NCBI GenBank assembly: GCA_016297695.1
Contig: JAEDGC010000081.1
Location: forward strand, 1 to 5,866
Source of the DNA: Bacilli bacterium
Lineage (GTDB): Bacteria; Bacillota_I; Bacilli_A; RF39; UBA660
Direction of reading: 5' to 3'
Length of the DNA stretch: 5,866 bases
The position numbers were made by a program, and so were the translations under genes. Below, piece after piece: positions 1 through 5,375 of this stretch; position 1 is the first letter of the stretch, and each line of letters begins with the position of its first letter. The notes below the pieces were generated by a model, which was not told the origin of the DNA, ran no database searches, and worked only from the letters and a program-made list of their open reading frames with translations.

Positions 1-465
1 ACTTTCATTTTTAAACATATCCAAAGTTTCTTTAGCATTTACTTTAACTAATCCCAAAACTTCTTCTAAATCAAAAGATAGATCATCAATACTTCCCTCA
101 AACAAATCAATATAAACATTAGCTTTAGCTCTATCTTTAAAAATAGAACCATCACTTTTTACTTTATCCATTTTAAATGGCACAATTCCTACTAAAGTTG
201 CATCACTAGTATCAATAGATAAACCTATTTCTTCTTTAATTTCTCTTTTAAAAGCTTCTTTAATTGTTTCTCCTTTTAAAACATGTCCTGATGCTGTTGT
301 ATAAAAAGTATTTGTATCTTTTCTTATTTGAAAATAAACATTTCCATTTTCATCATATAACCAACAATGTACTGTATTATGCCATAAAGCATTTTTATGA
401 ACATTTTCTCTTGTTTCAAATCCTAAATAATTACCATTTTCATCATAATAATCTAAATATTCCAT
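1..465 (-). CDS. Nudix hydrolase (C-terminus beyond the window)
   Basis: The 155 codons seen are open to the left edge, so the C-terminus is missing. A complete Nudix box lies at residues 60-82 (G60, E66, R74-E75, E78-E79, G81), matching GX5EX7REUXEEXGU with all metal-binding glutamates present. Nudix enzymes hydrolyse nucleoside diphosphates linked to another group, usually with Mg2+, in the cytoplasm. The N-terminus (DYYDENG, then VHKNALWH and VHCWLYDENG, residues 5-41) resembles the IDI-like Nudix subgroup, many of whose members are labelled isopentenyl-diphosphate isomerase-like. The true isomerase active-site motif is not evident, so the substrate is unknown. The start is the ATG at 465-463, preceded by GAGGTG at 480-475 with a 9-base spacer. 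The gene is divergent from gpr, with less than 100 bases between them. The family call is firm; the specific reaction is not. Confidence 0.93.
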   Translation of the reverse strand, partial: MEYLDYYDENGNYLGFETRENVHKNALWHNTVHCWLYDENGNVYFQIRKDTNTFYTTASGHVLKGETIKEAFKREIKEEIGLSIDTSDATLVGIVPFKMDKVKSDGSIFKDRAKANVYIDLFEGSIDDLSFDLEEVLGLVKVNAKETLDMFKNES

Positions 466-486
466 ATTTTATAACACCTCTTAAAA

Positions 487-495
487 ATTATAACA
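487..495 (-). promoter_or_regulatory. Possible extended -10 promoter for the Nudix gene
   Basis: Read on the minus strand, TGT-TATAAT gives a perfect -10 hexamer (492-487) with the upstream TG of an extended -10. No good -35 is seen 17 bases upstream, which extended -10 promoters can tolerate. Transcription would begin almost at the GAGGTG ribosome binding site (480-475), leaving a very short leader. This weakens the call, since TATAAT is common by chance in such AT-rich DNA. Confidence 0.3.
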
Positions 496-561
496 TAAAA
501 TCAAAAATATTTTATGACTTATATAACAAATAAATACGTTAATAATAGTAATGGTGAGAAC

Positions 562-1302
562 ATGAAAAGCTATAAACTTTATGGTATTAGAACAGATTTG
601 GCAAGTGATAATAAAAATAATAAACAAATTTTTTTATATTCAAATGTTAATAAGTCAATTAATGTATATAAAAGTGATGATAAAAAATATTTTTATCGTA
701 CAATAAAGTTTTTAAATTTAAATGATTCCAATAATCTTAAAAATTTTTTGATTAAGGAACTAAATTTCTTTATAAAACAATTAGTAGTAAAAAATAAATA
801 TCATGCTTTTATAATAGGATTAGGTAACGAATCTAATACAGCAGATTCAGTAGGTCCTAAAGTTTTAAAAAATATTTGTGTAAATTCACATTTTGAAAAT
901 TTAGATATACCAATTAATGGAAATAAAATTTCAGCTTTAGAACCGGGAGTTTTAGGAACTACTGGAATAGATACAAAAAAAATAATAGAAAGTGTAACAA
1001 AAGAGATACATCCTGATTTTTTAATATTGATAGATTCTTATGTAACAGAAGATATTAACCATTTAAATAAAACCATTCAAATTACTAATGAAGGAATAAT
1101 TCCAGGAAGTGGTCTTTATTCTCATAATAAAGAAATAAGTAAAAAAACAATGGGAATACCTGTTATTGTTATAGGTATTCCCACTGCTATTGAAATTGAA
1201 ATTGATTATAAAAGTTATATAGTTTCTACCAAAGATATTGATTCATATATTTTAGAAATATCTAAAATAATAAGTGAAGCAATAAATGAAACTTTAAATT
1301 AG
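562..1302 (+). CDS. gpr: Spore endopeptidase Gpr (compact form)
   Basis: Gpr cleaves small acid-soluble spore proteins during germination so that DNA is freed and amino acids are released (MEROPS family A25). It is made as a zymogen in the forespore. Visible landmarks are IRTDLA at residues 9-14, the propeptide cleavage-type motif; GLGN at 86-89; TADSVGP at 93-99 with candidate catalytic D95; SALEPGVLGTTG at 124-135; LIDSY with candidate catalytic D158; PGSG at 181-184; and GIPVIVIGIPT at 198-208. The C-terminal helix (IVSTKDIDSYILEI, 220-233) matches the end of longer Gprs. At 246 residues it is much shorter than Bacillus Gpr (about 370). A stretch between the GIPT motif and the last helix seems to be missing, not the ends. 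The ATG at 562 is chosen because GGTGAG (553-558) precedes it; the in-frame ATG at 514 has no ribosome binding site. It converges on spoIID with overlapping stops. In other species sigma-G drives this gene, but I see no convincing sigma-G promoter here. Confidence 0.95.
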   Translation: MKSYKLYGIRTDLASDNKNNKQIFLYSNVNKSINVYKSDDKKYFYRTIKFLNLNDSNNLKNFLIKELNFFIKQLVVKNKYHAFIIGLGNESNTADSVGPKVLKNICVNSHFENLDIPINGNKISALEPGVLGTTGIDTKKIIESVTKEIHPDFLILIDSYVTEDINHLNKTIQITNEGIIPGSGLYSHNKEISKKTMGIPVIVIGIPTAIEIEIDYKSYIVSTKDIDSYILEISKIISEAINETLN

Positions 1303-1320
1303 CTTTTTAAAGTAGTTTTT
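1291..1320. terminator. Possible weak bidirectional terminator over the gpr/spoIID stop codons
   Basis: An 8-base perfect inverted repeat, ACTTTAAA (1291-1298) and TTTAAAGT (1306-1313), encloses a 7-base loop (1299-1305) that contains both overlapping stop codons. A short T tract follows on the plus strand (1316-1320); on the minus strand only a broken T-rich run follows. The stem has a single G-C pair at its base, so it is weak, but no other room for a terminator exists between the two convergent genes. Confidence 0.3.
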
Positions 1321-2576
1321 GGATAGTAATGACTTAATATTTGAGAATAGTTATATCCATTTTTTGCCATGCCATTTGCACCATATTGGCTCATTCCTAC
1401 ACCATGGCCATATCCTTTTGTTTGAAAAACTACTCCATTTTCATTTTTAATAATTGAAAAATCTGCAGATCTTAAACCTAATAAACTTCTAACTTCAACA
1501 CCACTATAACTTACATCATTTATTTTTATAACTTCTACTCTATCACCTATAGTTTTTGATAAAATTTCAAAATGAGTATCTATATTTATATTCATAGATA
1601 ATTTATTACTTATTTCTGCATAACTTATAAACTGATCTTTTAAAAATGAGGGATTGGTATTATCATAATTACTTTCTACACTTACTAAATATGGAAAAGA
1701 ATTGCCCCAAACATTTACAGCATCTTCTGTTTTTCCATTACTAGTAGAATGATAAACAGCTTCAATTAAATCGCCATTATACGTTAAAACCATTTTATTA
1801 GTTTCATTTACTGCACTAAGTACTTTTTGATAATATGTGTCAAAACTAGCATTCCACATACTTCTTAATTCATCAACGCTTTTATAGTTTTGCGTACTAG
1901 AACTATCTGTTAATCTCGTATTATTTTTTATGGACTTTAATGCATAAGTTCGTGCAAGTACTGCTTGTGCTTTTAATGCTTCTTTATTAAAAGAAGCTGG
2001 CATTTCTGCTCCTACTACGCCAACTATATATTCTTCTAATTCTAAAGTTAAAGTATTATTTTTTCTATATAATGTAATATAAGTTTTATTTTCTTCAATT
2101 TGATTTTGTTGTTTAAAGTCTTGATTTGAATTAGTAGAATCATCAGAAGTATTTATTTTAAATTCATCTTTTTTTTCATTAGTTTTTGTAGTAGTTGTAC
2201 TATTATTTATAGTAGTATTTTCGCTTTCCTTTACTTTTATATTTTCTTCTTTATTATTTAAAACTATCTGATCTATATTATCATCTATTTCATCTTGATT
2301 AATTACCGATACAATTTTTGTTTGTGGCAAAATATTTTCTTGATTTTGTACTGGTTTATTAATAATTAATGTTCCTATTAACAATCCCCCTGCTATTATA
2401 GTCACTTTTTTTCCATTAAATTTAATTTTATTTTCTTTTATATATTCTTTTATAATTTCATTTATTTTTTGTTTTTTATTTTTCCCTTTAATTTTAGCAA
2501 ATTCTAAATTGAAATCAAAATAAAGATATAGTATTTCTTCATTATTTTCTCTTTTTATTTCATAATTATTTATCAT
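1299..2576 (-). CDS. spoIID: Stage II sporulation protein D (SpoIID), lytic transglycosylase, with extra N-terminal domain
   Basis: SpoIID cuts peptidoglycan glycan strands after SpoIIP has removed the stem peptides, driving membrane movement during engulfment of the forespore. The 425 residues comprise an N-terminal region before the membrane (1-56, starting MINNYEIKRENNEEILYLYF), one transmembrane segment (about 57-73), a Thr/Asn/Ser/Glu-rich linker (about 75-163) and the SpoIID/LytB domain (about 165-425). In this domain EYIVGVVGAEMP (182-193) carries the probable catalytic Glu191. KAQAVLARTYA (202-212), YHSTSNGKTEDA (275-286) and the terminal KGYGHGVGMSQYGANGMA (387-404) are family signatures. 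It is longer than Bacillus SpoIID (about 340 residues) because of the N-terminal region and linker. The start ATG (2576-2574) is preceded by GGTGG (2587-2583), and only 12 bases separate it from the stop of the oxidoreductase gene, so co-transcription is likely. The stop overlaps that of gpr. A general SpoIID/LytB protein is the alternative, but the nearby gpr favours sporulation. Confidence 0.94.
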   Translation of the reverse strand: MINNYEIKRENNEEILYLYFDFNLEFAKIKGKNKKQKINEIIKEYIKENKIKFNGKKVTIIAGGLLIGTLIINKPVQNQENILPQTKIVSVINQDEIDDNIDQIVLNNKEENIKVKESENTTINNSTTTTKTNEKKDEFKINTSDDSTNSNQDFKQQNQIEENKTYITLYRKNNTLTLELEEYIVGVVGAEMPASFNKEALKAQAVLARTYALKSIKNNTRLTDSSSTQNYKSVDELRSMWNASFDTYYQKVLSAVNETNKMVLTYNGDLIEAVYHSTSNGKTEDAVNVWGNSFPYLVSVESNYDNTNPSFLKDQFISYAEISNKLSMNINIDTHFEILSKTIGDRVEVIKINDVSYSGVEVRSLLGLRSADFSIIKNENGVVFQTKGYGHGVGMSQYGANGMAKNGYNYSQILSHYYPKTTLKS

Positions 2577-2588
2577 TTACTGCCACCA

Positions 2589-4022
2589 TTATTTCTTTAA
2601 ACTTTTATCTTCTAAGTTGTTTGTTGCAGGGCCTTCTAATAAAATTCCATCTAAATTAAATCTAGAACCATGGCAAGGACAGTCCCAAGTATTTTCTTCT
2701 TTATTAAATACTAAACTACATTTCATATGAGGACAAATCAATTTAATAGTGTGAATCTTATTTTCTTTATCTTTAAATATTCCATATTTTATTCCTTTTA
2801 TTTTAATATAATATGGATTATGAGTAACAAGTATAGTTTGAGTATATGCTTTTAAATAATTAAAACTTCCTAAAATAGAATTTATAATTAAATTTTTATT
2901 ATTTCTATTGGGATCAAATAACATTTCATATTTACTATGTTTATTTATTATTAAATCAAAAATAATTTTGGCTGCTATTGTACCATTAGTCATTCCCCAA
3001 GCATTATATGCAGTAGCTAAATAAAGATTTTCTTTTAATTTACCAATTATAGGAAGATAATCATTACTGACTATATCTTGATTCATCCAAGAATATTCTG
3101 GTTTGATTTTAAAATATTTATAAAAATCTTTCTGACTTTTTTCATAATTTTTTTGATAGTCTACTTTATTAGTTAATTTATGTTCATTAGAACCATAAAT
3201 TATGTAGTCTTTATAAAAACGAATAGAATGAAATTTTTTATCAATACTAATAGCTGTCATCTTTTTAGGATTATTTGTTTTAGCAGCATTGACATATTCC
3301 CTTTTAACATATGTCTTTAAAGGAATTAAATTTGGAAATATAAAAAAAGGATAATGACATGCAACTATAACTTTTTTGGCTATTATATTTCCTTTATTTG
3401 TTTTTACAACAAATTCAGATTTATTTTTTGCTATTTCTCTAGCAACAACATTTTCATAAATATTAATTTTATTTTTTAAATTATTGAAAATACCATTTAA
3501 ATATTGGAGTGGATTAAAAACATAAGTATCGTTAACTTTGATTCCAATTTTAATTTTTTCATTATTAACTACTCCTACATTGGAATTAAAACTTTCTAAA
3601 ATCTTTTTCTCTTCATAAATTTTAGAAACACCCTTATTTTCTAAAGTAAAAATAATAGAATCTACTTGTTCTAAATTACATGATATATTGTTTTCTTTTA
3701 TAATAGATTTTATTATATTTATTGCATCAATTTGTGAATCATAATAAAGTTTTGCAACATTAAAAGAAAACTTTTTTATAAGGGTTTGATAAATAATTCC
3801 TTGCAAATAATTAATTTTAGCTGTAGTTTTAGATGTTATCCCACTAGCTATTTTTGATTTATCAATTAACATTACTTTATCATTTGTATCTTTTAAAAAA
3901 TAAGCTAAAGTTAATCCTGTAATTCCACCACCTATAATTAATATATCTGTTTCATTATCAAATTCATTATTTTTTAAATTCAATAAACTATTATCTTTGT
4001 TCCAAATCGATTTATTATTCAC
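2589..4022 (-). CDS. FAD-dependent oxidoreductase (DAO fold) with C-terminal Rieske [2Fe-2S] domain
   Basis: A two-domain redox protein of the type of Bacillus YhfW, whose substrate is unknown. From the GTG start it has 477 residues. A dinucleotide-binding motif GGGITG (31-36) follows a beta strand (DILII), and an acidic residue (D54 of MLIDKSK) is where the FAD ribose would bind. This is followed by the DAO-type body, with the C-terminal FAD contact TAYNAWGMTNG around 337-347. The C-terminal Rieske domain has CPHMKC (430-435) and CPCHGSRF (448-455). The ligands would be C430, H432, C448 and H451, and C435 and C450 could form the disulfide seen in classical Rieske proteins. No signal peptide is seen; it is probably cytoplasmic. 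The start is uncertain. GTG at 4022-4020 has GGTGAT (4032-4027) upstream and gives a family-like N-terminus (NNKSIW). The in-frame ATG at 4034, 4 codons longer, has no ribosome binding site. It sits between the SOD and spoIID genes in a probable operon. Confidence 0.93.
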   Translation of the reverse strand: MNNKSIWNKDNSLLNLKNNEFDNETDILIIGGGITGLTLAYFLKDTNDKVMLIDKSKIASGITSKTTAKINYLQGIIYQTLIKKFSFNVAKLYYDSQIDAINIIKSIIKENNISCNLEQVDSIIFTLENKGVSKIYEEKKILESFNSNVGVVNNEKIKIGIKVNDTYVFNPLQYLNGIFNNLKNKINIYENVVAREIAKNKSEFVVKTNKGNIIAKKVIVACHYPFFIFPNLIPLKTYVKREYVNAAKTNNPKKMTAISIDKKFHSIRFYKDYIIYGSNEHKLTNKVDYQKNYEKSQKDFYKYFKIKPEYSWMNQDIVSNDYLPIIGKLKENLYLATAYNAWGMTNGTIAAKIIFDLIINKHSKYEMLFDPNRNNKNLIINSILGSFNYLKAYTQTILVTHNPYYIKIKGIKYGIFKDKENKIHTIKLICPHMKCSLVFNKEENTWDCPCHGSRFNLDGILLEGPATNNLEDKSLKK

Positions 4023-4041
4023 TAGTATCACCATTACTAGT
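4021..4041 (-). promoter_or_regulatory. Start-region hairpin of the Rieske oxidoreductase gene
   Basis: On the minus strand ACTAGTA (4041-4035), a 7-base loop ATGGTGA (4034-4028) and TACTAGT (4027-4021) form a perfect 7-bp hairpin. The loop contains the ATG candidate and most of the GGTGAT ribosome binding site for the GTG start at 4022, while the GTG codon itself begins in the last base pairs of the stem. Such a hairpin could expose the ribosome binding site or limit initiation. The structure is seen in the sequence; a regulatory role is inference. Confidence 0.4.
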
Positions 4042-4069
4042 ATTAACAGAATTTAAATAATCATTTCTC

Positions 4070-4666
4070 TTATTTCATAATTATTTCATTAGCGTTTTTA
4101 AAATCTAATATTTCTAATAAATTATCAATATAAATATCTTTTTTATTTTCATAATTTATATAATAAGCATGTTCCCATAAATCTATTGCAAGTAGTGGTA
4201 TTAAATTATAATTATAAGGATTATCTTGATTAAATAAATTAATTATTTTTAACTTTCCTTTATCTAATACTAAATATGTATAACCAGATCCTTTTAAAGA
4301 CATTGCTTTTTGTTTCAATTCTTTTATAAAGTTTTCATAATTTTCAAAACTGTTTATAATTAGTGAATTCATAAATATACTTGGAAGTTCTTTATTTGGC
4401 GATATACTTTTAAAATATATATTGTGATTGATTACTCCTCCTAAATTAAAAAGAATATCTTCTCTATCGTTTTCATTAAATTCCAGTATATGTTTAGGTA
4501 ATTCTTCTAATGTATATCTAAAATCATAATTATTCTTCATTAATAATTCATTTAATTTTTTTAAATAATTTTTTTGATGTTTATTATGATGCAATCCTAA
4601 AGTATGTGAATCTATGTATGGTTCTAATTCATCATAACTATAATTTAATTTTTCTAATTTATACAT
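4070..4666 (-). CDS. sodA: Superoxide dismutase, Mn/Fe family (Mn-type features)
   Basis: Converts superoxide to hydrogen peroxide and oxygen in the cytoplasm. The 198 residues match the family's usual length. The N-terminal helical hairpin starts with LNYSYDELEPYID (7-19). The four metal ligands are in place: H26 (in LHHNKH), H81 (GGVINH), D162 and H166 (DLWEHAYY). H30 and Y34, which line the substrate channel, are also kept. NQDNP (146-150) with Q147 is the glutamine placement seen in Mn-type enzymes. Oddities are GGVINHNIYF, where most members have a Trp after the NHxxF stretch, and GSGYTYLV (126-133), where the family has GSGW; several aromatic outer-sphere residues are thus changed. The start ATG (4666-4664) has a strong GGAGG (4678-4674) with a 7-base spacer. 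It is the first gene of a probable operon with the Rieske oxidoreductase and spoIID, and is divergent from tRNA-Leu. No convincing promoter was found. Confidence 0.96.
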   Translation of the reverse strand: MYKLEKLNYSYDELEPYIDSHTLGLHHNKHQKNYLKKLNELLMKNNYDFRYTLEELPKHILEFNENDREDILFNLGGVINHNIYFKSISPNKELPSIFMNSLIINSFENYENFIKELKQKAMSLKGSGYTYLVLDKGKLKIINLFNQDNPYNYNLIPLLAIDLWEHAYYINYENKKDIYIDNLLEILDFKNANEIIMK

Positions 4667-4698
4667 AAAAATTCCTCCACTTAATTATATGATTTTTA

Positions 4699-4727
4699 TT
4701 TCAATATTATTTTTAATATGATATAAT
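4699..4727 (+). promoter_or_regulatory. Sigma-A promoter with extended -10 for tRNA-Leu
   Basis: TATAAT at 4722-4727 is a perfect -10, preceded by TGA (4719-4721), giving the extended TGn-TATAAT form. A weak -35 (TTTCAA, 4699-4704) sits 17 bases upstream. The predicted start, near 4734, lies about 20 bases before the mature tRNA, as expected for a tRNA precursor. Confidence 0.7.
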
Positions 4728-4752
4728 AGCTTTGTTAATAAAAATTATTAAT

Positions 4753-4838
4753 GCCCGCGTGGTGAAATGGTAGACGCGTTGGACTCAAAATCCAATGGTA
4801 GCAATACCGTGTCGGTTCAAGTCCGACCGCGGGCACCA
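4753..4838 (+). tRNA. tRNA-Leu (anticodon CAA), CCA encoded
   Basis: The 86 bases fold into a complete class II tRNA. The acceptor stem GCCCGCG pairs with CGCGGGC, followed by discriminator A (4835) and encoded CCA (4836-4838). The D-arm stem is GTG/CGC with one wobble pair. The anticodon stem is TTGGA/TCCAA with loop CTCAAAA, so the anticodon is CAA at 4786-4788, reading UUG. The long variable arm (GGTA, loop GCAA, TACC) is typical of leucine tRNAs. The T-arm is GTCGG/CCGAC with loop TTCAAGT. The gene is much richer in G and C than its surroundings and is followed by a separate terminator. Confidence 0.97.
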
Positions 4839-4850
4839 TAGAGGAATCTG

Positions 4851-4867
4851 TTCGAACTATTCGAACT
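4851..4867 (+). repeat. Tandem direct repeat of TTCGAACT downstream of the tRNA
   Basis: TTCGAACT occurs at 4851-4858 and again at 4860-4867, separated by a single A. The core GTTCGAAC around the first copy is also palindromic. It lies between the tRNA 3' end and its terminator, in the zone where the recombinase-bearing element might begin. It could be a protein or recombinase binding site, or simply chance. No function can be assigned from the sequence. Confidence 0.4.
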
Positions 4868-4877
4868 TTTATATATG

Positions 4878-4904
4878 AATCAATCAGAAATGATTGATTT
4901 TTTT
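4878..4904 (+). terminator. Intrinsic terminator after tRNA-Leu
   Basis: AATCAATCA (4878-4886), loop GAAA (4887-4890) and TGATTGATT (4891-4899) form a perfect 9-bp stem with a stable GNRA-type tetraloop. A run of T follows to 4904. It ends plus-strand transcription from the tRNA promoter. It stands only about 20 bases before the ribosome binding site of the next gene, so that gene either depends on read-through or the hairpin acts as an attenuator. Confidence 0.85.
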
Positions 4905-4938
4905 GTTGTATCAGAAAAATCATAGAAAGGATTTGTCT

Positions 4939-5211
4939 ATGGTAAATATTATTAAAGAAGAAATTGAAATTGAAGAATCTTTAGAATCTAGGTTAAGAGT
5001 AATATGCGATTTTTGTAATACTACTCCAACAATAATAAATGGTAGTATTAGAAGAATTGATAAAACAAATTTAACTTATATTGAACCACATAGAATATAT
5101 ATTAAAAACAATCTATATCTAGCGTTTAATTATTCTAGTGAAATATATGTTAATAATTTAGGTAAAAAAATTAAACTATCAGAACTTGAAGATTATATAA
5201 AACAAGCATAA
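4939..5211 (+). CDS. Small orphan protein, 90 residues, function unknown
   Basis: I do not recognise this protein. It begins with an acidic, probably helical segment (EEIEIEESLESRL, residues 7-19). One CxxC pair follows (C23, C26 in VICDFCNTTP), then a region of alternating hydrophobic and polar residues with several tyrosines (36-74) that looks like beta strands, and a short acidic C-terminal helix (KLSELEDYI, 79-87). It has no signal peptide or membrane segment and should be cytoplasmic. A single CxxC is too little for a zinc ribbon unless the protein dimerises. The ATG at 4939 is chosen over one at 4894 because AAAGGA (4926-4931) precedes it with a 7-base spacer, and because the earlier ATG lies inside the terminator hairpin. 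It lies between tRNA-Leu and the recombinase leader, with no promoter visible between the tRNA terminator and the start. It may be host or element DNA. Confidence 0.7.
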   Translation: MVNIIKEEIEIEESLESRLRVICDFCNTTPTIINGSIRRIDKTNLTYIEPHRIYIKNNLYLAFNYSSEIYVNNLGKKIKLSELEDYIKQA

Positions 5212-5214
5212 GTC

Positions 5215-5243
5215 TTGACTTTTGAAATAAAAACTATTATTAT
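5215..5243 (+). promoter_or_regulatory. Sigma-A promoter of the recombinase leader
   Basis: TTGACT (5215-5220) and TATTAT (5238-5243) each match the consensus at five of six positions and are separated by the ideal 17 bases. Transcription would start near 5250, giving an untranslated leader of about 50 bases before the small ORF and about 170 bases before the recombinase. The promoter begins 3 bases after the stop codon of the 90-residue protein, so the recombinase leader has its own transcription start. Confidence 0.7.
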
Positions 5244-5251
5244 AAATAACC

Positions 5252-5282
5252 AATAAATGACAAGCAGTATCCGTCTTTTATT
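5252..5282 (+). promoter_or_regulatory. 5' leader hairpin upstream of the leader peptide
   Basis: AATAAATGAC (5252-5261) pairs with GTCTTTTATT (5273-5282) with one T-T mismatch, leaving an 11-base loop (5262-5272). It would form right at the 5' end of the transcript. The segment ACAAGCAGTA (5260-5269), which includes most of the loop, can also pair with TATTACTTGT (5363-5372) in the terminator apex. The hairpin may thus be part of an alternative-folding switch, which is inference. Confidence 0.45.
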
Positions 5283-5300
5283 AGAAAGCGAGGTACATCT

Positions 5301-5375
5301 ATGGTCAAATACACAATTCATTTAAATAAAATTTATAATAGAAATATAAGAGGAGTCAAGAGTATTACTTGTTAA
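5301..5375 (+). CDS. 24-residue leader peptide upstream of the recombinase
   Basis: ATG at 5301 is preceded by GAGG (5290-5293) with a 7-base spacer, a credible ribosome binding site. The 24 codons read MVKYTIHLNKIYNRN and then IRGVKSITC before TAA at 5373-5375. The peptide is basic and resembles no domain. Its last nine codons run through the left arm of the terminator hairpin, and its stop codon lies just past the apex loop. A ribosome on this ORF would therefore melt the terminator. That placement, not the peptide sequence, is the argument for a regulatory leader peptide like those in front of inducible resistance genes for ribosome-targeting antibiotics. Translation is not proven. Confidence 0.6.
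   Translation: MVKYTIHLNKIYNRNIRGVKSITC

Noticed and set aside
264..533. Plus-strand open frame of 89 codons
   Set aside because: It lies mostly antisense to the Nudix gene, has a low-complexity Phe/His/Tyr/Asn-rich product and no ribosome binding site. The Nudix frame with an intact Nudix box is the real gene.
514..561. Upstream in-frame ATG as the gpr start, adding 16 residues
   Set aside because: No ribosome binding site precedes 514, whereas GGTGAG precedes 562, and the start at 562 puts IRTDLA at the expected distance from the N-terminus.
466..561. Sigma-G promoter for gpr
   Set aside because: Gpr is usually sigma-G dependent, but no pair of -35 and -10 elements with acceptable spacing stands out in this AT-rich gap.
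1151..1183. Perfect 11-bp inverted repeat inside gpr (TGGGAATACCT and AGGTATTCCCA)
   Set aside because: It encodes the conserved repeated Gly-Ile-Pro motif of Gpr. Codons for Gly-Ile-Pro (GGN ATH CCN) are close to their own reverse complement, so two copies easily form an inverted repeat. No T tract follows, so it is not a terminator.
4684..4689. Minus-strand TATAAT just upstream of the superoxide dismutase gene as its -10 box
   Set aside because: It is only 5 bases from the GGAGG ribosome binding site, so transcription would start inside that site. No -35 lies at the right distance.
4735..4923. Minus-strand open frame of 62 codons with a product containing VGLEPTRYCYH
   Set aside because: It is the antisense of tRNA-Leu. 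Frames across tRNA genes commonly give this type of spurious peptide, and there is no independent coding evidence.
5213..5361. TCTTGACT (5213-5220) complementary to AGTCAAGA (5354-5361) in the terminator left arm
   Set aside because: The first copy overlaps the -35 box and is upstream of the predicted transcript start, so it cannot pair in that RNA. An 8-base match is likely chance.
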